Assembly: GCA_029256345.1 (NCBI GenBank)
Contig: JAQSYC010000030.1
Location: 1-12,112 of the forward strand
DNA from: Clostridia bacterium
GTDB taxonomy: Bacteria > Bacillota > Clostridia > Lachnospirales > Cellulosilyticaceae
Reading direction: 5' to 3'
DNA: 12,112 bases
Numbering within the stretch: the first letter of the stretch is position 1; each line of letters opens with the position of its first letter. The translations under genes were made by a program, and so were the position numbers. Shown here one piece after another: positions 1-7,037 of the stretch. A model generated the notes under the pieces. It made no database searches and was not told where the DNA came from. It worked only from the letters and a program-made list of their open reading frames with translations.

Positions 1-48
1 CAGCAGAGAGGTATAGTCACCGGAGCCATCTTGAGCAATAATTATCAT
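1..48 (-). CDS. Pectinesterase (CE8), N-terminal fragment cut by the window edge
   Basis: Reading leftward from an ATG at 48, the 16 visible codons give MIIIAQDGSGDYTSLL. This matches the hallmark beginning of carbohydrate esterase family 8 pectin methylesterases (hydrophobic strand, then A-x-DGSGDY-T). The enzyme removes methyl esters from homogalacturonan, giving free galacturonate units that polygalacturonases can cut. An AAAGGA ribosome binding site lies 8 nt upstream (57-62 on the plus strand). No signal peptide precedes the catalytic fold, so the protein is probably cytoplasmic and acts on imported oligosaccharides. It is divergent from the GH105/ABC/GH28 operon and shares the intergenic control region. 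Only 16 residues are visible, so the assignment rests on the short motif plus the strong pectin context. Confidence 0.72.
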   Translation of the reverse strand, partial: MIIIAQDGSGDYTSLL

Positions 49-249
49 TTTTCAAGTCCTTTCTAATTAGAATAATTGTATACTTATAGAACCTATCATA
101 CCTCTTGAATAGGCTATATGACTATATGTAATTTGTATCTGATAGCAACATATGTAAAAAACATGATAAAAGAACAACTTTTCGTATGGTAATTTATCGT
201 TAAAAACTATAAGATTTAAGTTATAAAGATATTAAAGGAGGGAAGAACA
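49..249. promoter_or_regulatory. Divergent control region between pectinesterase and GH105 operon
   Basis: This AT-rich intergenic stretch of about 200 bp must hold promoters for both divergent pectin transcription units. Visible elements are a CTAATTAG palindrome (63-70), a tandem near-repeat CTATATGA/CTATATGT (114-129), a second TATGTAA copy (125-131 and 151-157, 26 bp apart), an ACATATGT palindrome (149-156), and -10-like boxes TATAAG (208-213) and TATAAA (222-227). No good -35 box pairs with these -10 boxes at 16-18 bp, as expected if an activator is needed. AraC-family activators often bind direct repeats, so the repeats are candidate sites for the AraC-type gene of this locus (inference). 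The GH105 ribosome binding site AAAGGAGGG is at 234-242. I saw no convincing catabolite-repression (cre) site. Confidence 0.45.
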
Positions 250-1320
250 ATTCAAGAAATCATTAATTTTTACTTAAAGAATTATCAGCACTACAAATCA
301 GGCTGGAATTATGAAGATGGTTGCATTTTAAAAGGGGCATTGGATTTATATTTAGTAACTCAAGATAATGCTTATTTTAAATTTATTTATGACTATTGTT
401 TCGAAGCTGTTACTGAAGGAGGAGAAATTAGAGGTTATAAGAAAGAGGACTACAATTTAGACAATATTAATACTGGAAAAATACTTTTATATCTTTATAA
501 GCACACCGGTGAAAAGAAGTTTGATGAAGCTATTCGTTGTCTTTATGCACAATTAAAGGAGCAGCCAAGAACTACAAATGGGGGCTTCTGGCACAAAGGT
601 ATCTATCCTAACCAGGTGTGGCTAGATGGTCTTTATATGGCAATGCCCTTTTATACAGAAGCTGAAAACATGTACCATATGGAAGGTAGTTACCAAGATA
701 TTACCCAGCAGATTTTACAAGTTAAAAGCTTAATGAAAGATGAAAAAAGTGGGTTATATTACCACGGATATGATGACAGCCGACAAGAACAGTGGGCAGA
801 CAGTGTAACTGGACTTTCACAATGTTTTTGGGGAAGAGCCATAGGGTGGTTAGCAATGGCACTGATAGATACATTGGAATTACTGCCGGATAGTGAAAGC
901 GAAAAAGGAAAAGTCGCGAGTATGTATAAGGAATTAATGGATGCTGTTTTGAATTATCAAGAGGAAGAAAGTGGTATGTGGTATCAAGTAATGGATCAGA
1001 AAGATAGGCCAGATAATTATCTTGAGACATCATCAACTATGATGTTTGCCTATAGTCTTCTAAAGGGAGCAAGGCTGGGATATCTTAGAGAAAATCATAG
1101 AGAAAGAGGCATGAGGGCATTTAAAGGGAATTTGGAGAAGTATCTCCAAAAAGATGAGGATGGGTTTGCAATAGGTGGTATGTGCAGTGTAGCTGGATTA
1201 GGAAATACACCTTATAGAGATGGCAGTTATGGGTATTATATCTCGGAAAGGATTGTTTCCAATGATCATAAAGGGTTGGGCGCAGCATTTATGGCCTATA
1301 GTGAAATACTTAGAGTTTAA
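250..1320 (+). CDS. GH105 unsaturated (rhamno)galacturonyl hydrolase, ATT start
   Basis: Glycoside hydrolase family 105 (YteR/YesR type), which removes the terminal unsaturated uronic acid left by pectate or rhamnogalacturonan lyases. It acts in the cytoplasm; no signal peptide is present. Family features include an N-terminal GWNYEDGC segment, W-LDGLYM about residues 124-130 (containing an Asp aligned with YteR D88), WAD at about 182-184 (matching YteR W141/D143, the latter the catalytic Asp) and FWGRAIGW at about 193-200. The first conventional candidate is TTG at 340, but starting there deletes the first barrel helix and has only about 2 nt to a possible Shine-Dalgarno. The same frame is protein-like back to ATT at 250, 8 nt after GGAGG (237-241), with an in-frame stop at 217 and no ATG/GTG/TTG between. 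The ATT start gives 356 aa, close to YteR length (about 373). It is the first gene of the operon and ends 33 nt before the binding-protein gene. Substrate (homogalacturonan or RG-I fragments) cannot be decided from sequence. Confidence 0.88.
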   Translation: MQEIINFYLKNYQHYKSGWNYEDGCILKGALDLYLVTQDNAYFKFIYDYCFEAVTEGGEIRGYKKEDYNLDNINTGKILLYLYKHTGEKKFDEAIRCLYAQLKEQPRTTNGGFWHKGIYPNQVWLDGLYMAMPFYTEAENMYHMEGSYQDITQQILQVKSLMKDEKSGLYYHGYDDSRQEQWADSVTGLSQCFWGRAIGWLAMALIDTLELLPDSESEKGKVASMYKELMDAVLNYQEEESGMWYQVMDQKDRPDNYLETSSTMMFAYSLLKGARLGYLRENHRERGMRAFKGNLEKYLQKDEDGFAIGGMCSVAGLGNTPYRDGSYGYYISERIVSNDHKGLGAAFMAYSEILRV

Positions 1321-1353
1321 AATTAATTACTTAATGACTAGGGAGGGTATAGT

Positions 1354-2715
1354 ATGAAAAAAGTATTAGCAATGTCACTAGCAACATGTTTATTAGCAAG
1401 TTCAATGGTAGGGTGTGCGGGCAATAAGCCAGATCCAGCAGCAGAAACTAAAAGTGCAGAGCCAGCAGTGCAAGCAGAGGAACCCAAAAAAGAAGAAGCA
1501 CCAGAAGAGGTAGAACTTAGAATCTCTTGGTGGGGTGGGGACGATAGACATGTTCCGACTTTAGACGCTATTAAAAAGTTTGAAGAACTTAATCCACATA
1601 TTAAAGTTAAATCTGAATATGGCGGCTGGGATGGCCATACAGAAAAAATTAATACACAGATTGCAGGCAATACAGCAACAGACATTATTCAAGTTAACTA
1701 TGACTGGTTAAACCGTTTATCAAGAGAAGGAAATGGGTTTTATGATCTTGAAAAATTAAGCGAGACCATAAAACTGGATAATTATACCGAGGGAGATTTA
1801 GCTTTCGGAAGAAGAAATGGTATTTTAAATGCGATTCCTGTATCAACAACTGGCAGAAGTATCTTTTATAATAAAACAACTTTTGATAAATTTGGTGCGG
1901 CGCTCCCTACGACATGGGATGAACTTTTAGCTTCTGCTGAGAAATTCAGTGAAAAAGGTTATTATCCATTTGACCTCGATAATGGAGCTGGTTTTACAAC
2001 TTGGTACATGGTTCTTGCTTATATGCAACAAAAAACAGGCAGAAACTATATTAATGAAGATGGTACACTTGGATTCACAGAAGCAGATATTAAAGAGGGC
2101 TTAGAATTCTACAAACTATTAGAAGATAAAAAAGTTATTAGGACAGTAGAAGAAAGAACAAATGAAGCAGGAACAACACCACTTTACCAGACGCCAAGCT
2201 GGATCGACGGCCGAGTAGCAGGGGTATTAGAATGGGGAAGTTCAGTTGGTAAATATGAACAGCCATTGGTTGAAAAAGGTCAAGAGTTAGTTCTTGGGGA
2301 ACTGCCAATACTTACAGATGCAAAAATGACTGGTTGGTTCGTTAAACCTTCTCTTATGTTCGCTATTAATAAGGATACAAAATATCCAGAAGAATCAGCT
2401 AAATTATTAGATTTCTTGTTAAATGATCCAGAAGCAGCAGTTATACTTGGTACATCAAGGGGTATTCCTTCAAGTAAAGCAGCCGTAGAAGCACTCAAAT
2501 CAGCAGATATGCTAAAAGGTATAGCTTTTGATGCAACACAACAGATTCTTGGTGCTAATCCAACACTTATCAGTCCTTTTACTGAGAATGCTAAATTAAA
2601 AGAGATCTACACAAGAACAGTAGAAAATGTTTCTTATGGTAAAGGTACTATTGAAGAAATCGCTAAAACGATGCATGCTGAGCTGACAGCAGAGCTTGCA
2701 AACTTGACAAAATAA
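1354..2715 (+). CDS. ABC transporter sugar-binding lipoprotein (family 1 solute-binding)
   Basis: Extracellular solute-binding lipoprotein of 453 aa, the usual size for a family 1 (UgpB/MalE-like) oligosaccharide-binding protein. A positively charged start (MKK), a hydrophobic segment and the lipobox MVGC with Cys21 predict signal peptidase II cleavage and lipid anchoring on the outer face of the membrane. Residues about 24-52 form an Ala/Glu/Pro/Lys-rich linker, followed by the mature domain starting with ELRISWWGG, typical of carbohydrate binders. It should deliver pectin-derived oligosaccharides to the two permeases encoded next. The GGGAGGG ribosome binding site (1341-1347) supports the ATG at 1354. 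It follows GH105 by 33 nt in the same operon and is separated from the permeases by a perfect stem-loop. The ligand is inferred from the neighbouring GH105, GH28 and CE8 genes. Confidence 0.93.
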   Translation: MKKVLAMSLATCLLASSMVGCAGNKPDPAAETKSAEPAVQAEEPKKEEAPEEVELRISWWGGDDRHVPTLDAIKKFEELNPHIKVKSEYGGWDGHTEKINTQIAGNTATDIIQVNYDWLNRLSREGNGFYDLEKLSETIKLDNYTEGDLAFGRRNGILNAIPVSTTGRSIFYNKTTFDKFGAALPTTWDELLASAEKFSEKGYYPFDLDNGAGFTTWYMVLAYMQQKTGRNYINEDGTLGFTEADIKEGLEFYKLLEDKKVIRTVEERTNEAGTTPLYQTPSWIDGRVAGVLEWGSSVGKYEQPLVEKGQELVLGELPILTDAKMTGWFVKPSLMFAINKDTKYPEESAKLLDFLLNDPEAAVILGTSRGIPSSKAAVEALKSADMLKGIAFDATQQILGANPTLISPFTENAKLKEIYTRTVENVSYGKGTIEEIAKTMHAELTAELANLTK

Positions 2716-2728
2716 AAGGCATCTATAA

Positions 2729-2759
2729 CTTATAGAGCAAGGATAACTTGCTCTATAAG
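2729..2759 (+). terminator. Perfect 12-bp stem-loop between binding-protein and permease genes
   Basis: CTTATAGAGCAA (2729-2740) and TTGCTCTATAAG (2748-2759) are perfect inverted repeats around a 7-nt loop. No U-tract follows (ATAAAAGAGG comes next), so this is not a standard intrinsic terminator. It is better read as an intercistronic processing or 3'-stabilising hairpin that raises binding-protein mRNA over permease mRNA, as known for maltose-type operons. It begins 13 nt after the binding-protein stop codon and ends just before the permease ribosome binding site. Confidence 0.7.
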
Positions 2760-2778
2760 ATAAAAGAGGAGGGCAGTA

Positions 2779-3684
2779 GTGAAAAAGACAAACATAACAA
2801 ACTATAAAAAAGAGAGTTGGATTGGACTTTTATATATCACCCCTTGGATTATTGGATTTTTAGTATTCACCATGTATCCGATTGTAGCATCATTTTACCT
2901 CAGTTTTACAGACTATGATCTGCTGAATGCGCCGATTATGGTGGGAATCGATAATTTTAAAAAAATATTTGGGGATAAAGAATTTTTAAAAGCATTAGGG
3001 GTTACAGGTAAATATGTTTTCATCGTTGTACCGCTTAAATTAGCCTTTTCTTTATTTGTAGCCTTTATATTAAATATGAGTCTTAAGGGGATTAACTTTT
3101 TTAGAACAGCGTATTATATTCCATCTATTTTAGGGTCAAATGTGGCGATAGCTATCTTGTGGAAATTTATATTTTCTACAGATGGACTTGTTAATCAGGT
3201 ATTAGCTGTGATGAATATAGCACCTGTAAGTTGGTTTGGACAGCCTACCCCCGCATTGTTCACCATTGCACTACTTAGGGTATGGGAATTTGGTTCTACA
3301 ATGGTTATTTTTCTAGCAGCGCTTAAAGAGGTTCCAGGAGATTTATATGAGGCAGCTTCAGTAGACGGCTCCAATAAATTCAGGAATTTTTTCAATATAA
3401 CGATACCTATTATAACACCTGTTATTTTCTTTAACTTTATTATGCAGCTTATTCATGCTTTCCAGGAATTCAATGCACCTTATTTGGTGACAAGCGGAGG
3501 GCCGATGAAAGGAACTTATTTGCTGCCTATGCTTATTTATGACCATACTTTTAAATACTATAACATGGGCTATGCCAGTGCAATGTCATGGATTTTATTT
3601 ATTATTATCATGACCTTTACATTGATTACCTTTAGAAGCTCCAAATATTGGGTATTTTATAATGACAATGGAGGTGAATCCTAA
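2779..3684 (+). CDS. ABC sugar permease, MalF/UgpA/LplB type
   Basis: Inner-membrane subunit of a carbohydrate ABC importer (301 aa, about six transmembrane helices). It has the binding-protein-dependent permease signature (EAA loop) at roughly residues 190-215: EVPGDLYEAASVDGSNKF followed by TIPIITP, where the ATPase docks. The N-terminal WIGLLYITPWIIGFLVF is typical of this subunit family. Translation starts at GTG 2779 behind GAGGAGGG (2766-2773). The stop codon TAA (3682-3684) overlaps the ATG of the next permease by one base (TAATG), so the two membrane subunits are probably translationally coupled and made in equal amounts. The substrate is inferred to be pectin oligosaccharide from the operon context. 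Confidence 0.93.
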   Translation: MKKTNITNYKKESWIGLLYITPWIIGFLVFTMYPIVASFYLSFTDYDLLNAPIMVGIDNFKKIFGDKEFLKALGVTGKYVFIVVPLKLAFSLFVAFILNMSLKGINFFRTAYYIPSILGSNVAIAILWKFIFSTDGLVNQVLAVMNIAPVSWFGQPTPALFTIALLRVWEFGSTMVIFLAALKEVPGDLYEAASVDGSNKFRNFFNITIPIITPVIFFNFIMQLIHAFQEFNAPYLVTSGGPMKGTYLLPMLIYDHTFKYYNMGYASAMSWILFIIIMTFTLITFRSSKYWVFYNDNGGES

Positions 3685-4580
3685 TGAGTGAGCTAGAAAT
3701 AAGAGAAGCGGCAGAATACAAGAGACAACGTAAAAATAAAATTAGGAAACACACAAAAACATTGGGTCTTTATATGATTTTAGTGGTTGTGGCGATTTTT
3801 ATGATGTATCCTATCATATGGCTTGTTGGGGCATCCTTTAAAAGTAATGCTGATATTTTTACCTCCATATGGTTTATGCCTAAGGCATTTGATTTTGCCC
3901 CCTATATTCAAGGGTGGAAAACAGGTACTGAGTACACCATGGGACATTATTTCATTAATACCTTTGAAATAGTTATTCCTAAAGTTATTTTTACAGTGAT
4001 ATCGGTAACGCTTACATCCTATGGATTTGCAAGGTTTAATTTTCCCTTCAAAAAGATATGTTTTGCAATTTTGATTGGTACGCTGCTGCTGCCAAATATC
4101 ATTTTAAGGATTCCGAGTTATATGATGTGGAGAACTTTTGGTTTATTAGATACTTATGTACCATTGGTTTTACCGTCGCTTTTTGCAGTAGATGCTTTTT
4201 TTGTATTCATGCTCATACAGTTTTTAAGAAGTATTCCTAAAGACTTAGATGAGTCAGCAAAGATAGATGGCTGCAGTACGATTAAAACACTTTTGTATAT
4301 ACTTGTGCCTGTATTAAAGCCAGCGATTATTTCGGTAGGATTATTTACATTTATGTGGACAATGAATGACTTTATGGGACCACTGATTTTTATATCATCA
4401 GTTGAAAAATATCCTTTAACAATTGCTTTGAAAATGTCGATGGATGCAACAGGTGGTGCATTTGACTGGAATAAAGTCATAGCTATGTCATTGCTTGGAC
4501 TTATTCCATCTATTTTAGTATTCTTCTCAGCACAGAAGTATTTTATCGAAGGTATAAGCACAAGTGGTATAAAGGGCTAA
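3684..4580 (+). CDS. ABC sugar permease, MalG/UgpE/LplC type
   Basis: Second membrane subunit of the carbohydrate ABC importer (298 aa). A basic cytoplasmic N-terminus of about 25 residues is followed by about six transmembrane helices. The EAA loop is SIPKDLDESAKIDGCSTI followed by LVPVLKPA at roughly residues 188-213. The C-terminus KYFIEGISTSGIKG is the characteristic MalG-like ending (GISTSGIKG versus GLTAGAVKG). The ATG shares its A with the preceding stop codon and sits 7 nt after GGAGGTG (3670-3676). No ATP-binding subunit gene is present, so the pair probably borrows a shared MsmX/MsmK-like ATPase encoded elsewhere. Its own TAA provides the first bases of the GH28 ribosome binding site. 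Confidence 0.93.
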   Translation: MSELEIREAAEYKRQRKNKIRKHTKTLGLYMILVVVAIFMMYPIIWLVGASFKSNADIFTSIWFMPKAFDFAPYIQGWKTGTEYTMGHYFINTFEIVIPKVIFTVISVTLTSYGFARFNFPFKKICFAILIGTLLLPNIILRIPSYMMWRTFGLLDTYVPLVLPSLFAVDAFFVFMLIQFLRSIPKDLDESAKIDGCSTIKTLLYILVPVLKPAIISVGLFTFMWTMNDFMGPLIFISSVEKYPLTIALKMSMDATGGAFDWNKVIAMSLLGLIPSILVFFSAQKYFIEGISTSGIKG

Positions 4581-4593
4581 GGAGGAGATTACT

Positions 4594-6156
4594 ATCATAT
4601 TATGGCATGCAATAAGTATAACTGCTACCACTATAACAATTGAATTAGAGAGCGAGACTTGTTATTTTTCAAAAGAAAAGTATTTTTTATATGTTAACGA
4701 TGTCTATGTAAAGCCGATTACAACCAATGTTTTTACCCTTCATGATCTTCAGCCAGATAAGGCTTATGAAGTGAAAGTTATGACAGAAAACAAAGCGCAC
4801 GAAGGGACAGAGGTTATAAGGACAGCTTATGAATCGGCTCTATTGAACATAAGAGATTTTGGTGCGTTAGGAGATGGCGTGCATCTGGATACAGCAGCTA
4901 TACAAGCCGCCATTGCGGCAGCTCCGAAAGGAGCTCGGGTGGTGCTGCCCAAAGGGGTTTACAGGTCAACACCTATTTTTCTTAAAAGTCATATGACACT
5001 AGAATTACAAGAGGGTGCCGTTCTTTTAGGACACGAAGAAAGAGAAGCCTATGGGATGTTACCAAGTAAAATAGCTGTGGCAGCTCAAGATACATCCCAT
5101 TATTTATCTTTTTGGGAGGGAGAACCGGCCAAGTCATATGCTAGTTTGTTGACTGGCATTGATTTAGAAGATGTAAGAATAGTAGGGCAAGGCATTGTAG
5201 ATGCCAATGCCCAAAAAGGCACTTGGTGGATTGATCCAAGAATCAAAAGAGGGGCATGGCGTCCAAGAACTATATACCTTGTCAATTGCCACAATATTTT
5301 AGTAGAAGGTATTACAATCAGAAATTCGCCTTCATGGACGGTTCACCCTGTGAGATGTAGTCATATTCAATTTTTAAATCTTTCCCTGCAAAACCCTAAA
5401 GAGTCCCCCAATACGGATGGCATTGATCCAGAATCTTGTCAGCACATACATATTATTGGTGTTGAGTTTTCTTTAGGGGATGATTGTATAGCTATTAAAT
5501 CTGGCAAATATGTATTGCCCCAAAAGGAACTTGTCCCAAGTGAAAATATAAGAATTAGAAATTGTATGATGGCCTATGGGCATGGTGCAGTTGTCATCGG
5601 CAGTGAGGTATCTGGCGGTGTTAGAAATGTAGTGGTTGAAAATTGCTTTTTTAAAGACACTGACAGAGGAATTAGGATCAAAACAAGGCGAGGAAGAGGC
5701 AGTACAGCCATTATTGATCAAATATATGTAAAAAATATAAAAATGGATGGGGTACTTACTCCTTTTACAATTAATTCATTTTATTTTTGTGACAGCGACG
5801 GCAAAACAGAATATGTCTGGAGCAAAGAAAAGCTCCCTAAAGATGAAAGAACACCATTTATAGGGACACTTGTATTTGAGAATATTGAGTGCATTAATAC
5901 AGAAGTATGTGCAGGATTTATCTATGGTCTGCCGGAAGAAAATATAAGAAGCCTTGAGTTTAAAAATGTTAAAATTGAATATAAAAAAGAAGCCGTTCCG
6001 GATTATCCAGAAATGTTAAGTTTTCAGAAAAAACTTGTGAAAGCCGGCTTCATTTTTAAGAATGTCATTCGGTTAAGACTAGAAGATGTAGAAGTAATAG
6101 AATCTATGGGACAGTCAATAGATATAGAAAATGTAGAGGACTACTTAATGGAGTAA
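4594..6156 (+). CDS. GH28 polygalacturonase with N-terminal FnIII-like domain, apparent ATC start
   Basis: Glycoside hydrolase family 28, which hydrolyses alpha-1,4 links between galacturonate units in (oligo)galacturonan. Numbered from codon 4594 (520 aa), a fibronectin III-like domain (about 1-80) precedes NIRDFGALGDG (85-95), the start of the parallel beta-helix. Catalytic motifs are NTDG (D275), GDD (D296, D297), GHG (H330) and RIK (R361, K363), all intact. No signal peptide is seen, so it is probably cytoplasmic and may be an exo-acting oligogalacturonidase (inference). The nearest conventional start, GTG 4771, would remove most of the N-terminal domain and has only a weak TAAGG before it. 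The frame is continuous and protein-like back to ATC at 4594, which lies 8 nt after a strong GGAGG (4581-4585). ATA at 4597 is the alternative; the nearby ATG at 4602 is out of frame. It is the last gene of the operon, tightly coupled to the permease gene and overlapping the convergent regulator gene by 16 bp. Confidence 0.9.
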   Translation: MILWHAISITATTITIELESETCYFSKEKYFLYVNDVYVKPITTNVFTLHDLQPDKAYEVKVMTENKAHEGTEVIRTAYESALLNIRDFGALGDGVHLDTAAIQAAIAAAPKGARVVLPKGVYRSTPIFLKSHMTLELQEGAVLLGHEEREAYGMLPSKIAVAAQDTSHYLSFWEGEPAKSYASLLTGIDLEDVRIVGQGIVDANAQKGTWWIDPRIKRGAWRPRTIYLVNCHNILVEGITIRNSPSWTVHPVRCSHIQFLNLSLQNPKESPNTDGIDPESCQHIHIIGVEFSLGDDCIAIKSGKYVLPQKELVPSENIRIRNCMMAYGHGAVVIGSEVSGGVRNVVVENCFFKDTDRGIRIKTRRGRGSTAIIDQIYVKNIKMDGVLTPFTINSFYFCDSDGKTEYVWSKEKLPKDERTPFIGTLVFENIECINTEVCAGFIYGLPEENIRSLEFKNVKIEYKKEAVPDYPEMLSFQKKLVKAGFIFKNVIRLRLEDVEVIESMGQSIDIENVEDYLME

Positions 6157-6992
6157 TATTTTTTGTATTGCTGAGGAGAAAGCCCTGTTACAAGCTTAAA
6201 GGTTCTACTAAAATGAGAACTACTTGAAAAACCAACTTTTTCGGCTATGTCAGCAATCTTAGTCTGAGATTTTTCAAGTAGTTCTTTTGCTTCCCTAATT
6301 CTTAGACTGTTGATGTATTCGACGATAGAAAGATTGGTAGATTTTTTGAAGATTTTACTAAGATAAAAAGGACTGATATAGAACTGTTCAGCAATGGAGG
6401 TAAGGGTCAGCGGTTCGCTGTAATTTAAACTGATATATTTGAGGATTTTATCTACTTTGGGGTTAATGATTTGGTGGGATTCATATTCCTTGTCTTCTAG
6501 GGTCTGAATATACTCTTTAATCATAATGAGAAGCTCACATAAAAGTACTTCGAGCAGGACTCTGTTAGCTTCAGGATCTTTTGAACCTACTTCTACAAGT
6601 CTGTTTAATATATTTTCAATGATTAATTTATATTTAAAGGATAGGGGCAATACGGTAAATTTAGTTTTGAAAATAGAAGTTAAATCTAATTCTTTGATAT
6701 GGGCAGAAAAGTCTTCAATAAAATTCTTGCTGAAGTTAATTACAATACGGCTGTGTGGAACTTCGCCCATATTAGCTGTTTTATGAACAGCATCTGCATC
6801 AATCAGCACCAAGTTGCCAGCGTTTACTAAATAAATAGAATCATCAATAAAATATTTTCGGGTACCTTCAGTCAAATAATAAACTTCATATTTTTTATGC
6901 ATATGAAAAAAGTCCATATTATAGATGTTGCGCTTTTGTGTTTTATCTATAAAAAAGTCATAATGTGGTGCAAATACAGCTTGCTTTATCAT
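6141..6992 (-). CDS. AraC-family transcriptional regulator, cupin sensor type
   Basis: A 283-aa regulator with an N-terminal cupin-like ligand-binding half (about 1-150, including HMHKKYEVYYLTEG and a strand-rich segment) and a C-terminal AraC/XylS DNA-binding domain. The two helix-turn-helix units are at about 198-217 (SIAEQFYISPFYLSKIFKK) and 246-265 (IADIAEKVGFSSSSHFSRTF), followed by the family end motif GLSPQQYKKYY. By position it is the likely activator of the pectin operon, sensing an imported pectin breakdown product (inference). ATG 6992 is preceded on the minus strand by an AAAGGGGG ribosome binding site that overlaps a GGGGCCCC palindrome. It is convergent with GH28, the final 16 bp being shared, so there is no room for a terminator between them. 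It lies 45 bp downstream of the PHP gene in the same direction and may be partly read from that promoter. Confidence 0.93.
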   Translation of the reverse strand: MIKQAVFAPHYDFFIDKTQKRNIYNMDFFHMHKKYEVYYLTEGTRKYFIDDSIYLVNAGNLVLIDADAVHKTANMGEVPHSRIVINFSKNFIEDFSAHIKELDLTSIFKTKFTVLPLSFKYKLIIENILNRLVEVGSKDPEANRVLLEVLLCELLIMIKEYIQTLEDKEYESHQIINPKVDKILKYISLNYSEPLTLTSIAEQFYISPFYLSKIFKKSTNLSIVEYINSLRIREAKELLEKSQTKIADIAEKVGFSSSSHFSRTFKLVTGLSPQQYKKYYSIK

Positions 6993-7037
6993 AGGGGCCC
7001 CCTTTAATACTATCTGTTTTATATTTTATACATCCCA

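Noticed and set aside
340..342. TTG at 340 as the GH105 start
   Set aside because: It deletes the conserved WNYEDGC segment and has only about 2 nt between a possible ribosome binding site and the codon.
4154..4561. 135-residue open frame antisense to the second permease gene
   Set aside because: No recognisable domain, fully embedded opposite a clear permease gene; treated as a coding shadow.
4602..4643. ATG at 4602 as the GH28 start
   Set aside because: It is in another frame and meets a stop codon after 13 codons; its spacing from the Shine-Dalgarno is also too long.
6994..7001. GGGGCCCC palindrome next to the regulator start codon
   Set aside because: It could mask the ribosome binding site, but a single 8-bp palindrome with no loop is not a convincing regulatory hairpin.
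7003..7037. Promoter for the regulator in the gap after the PHP gene
   Set aside because: There is a TATAAA-rich stretch on the minus strand but no -35 box at an acceptable distance, so I do not call it.
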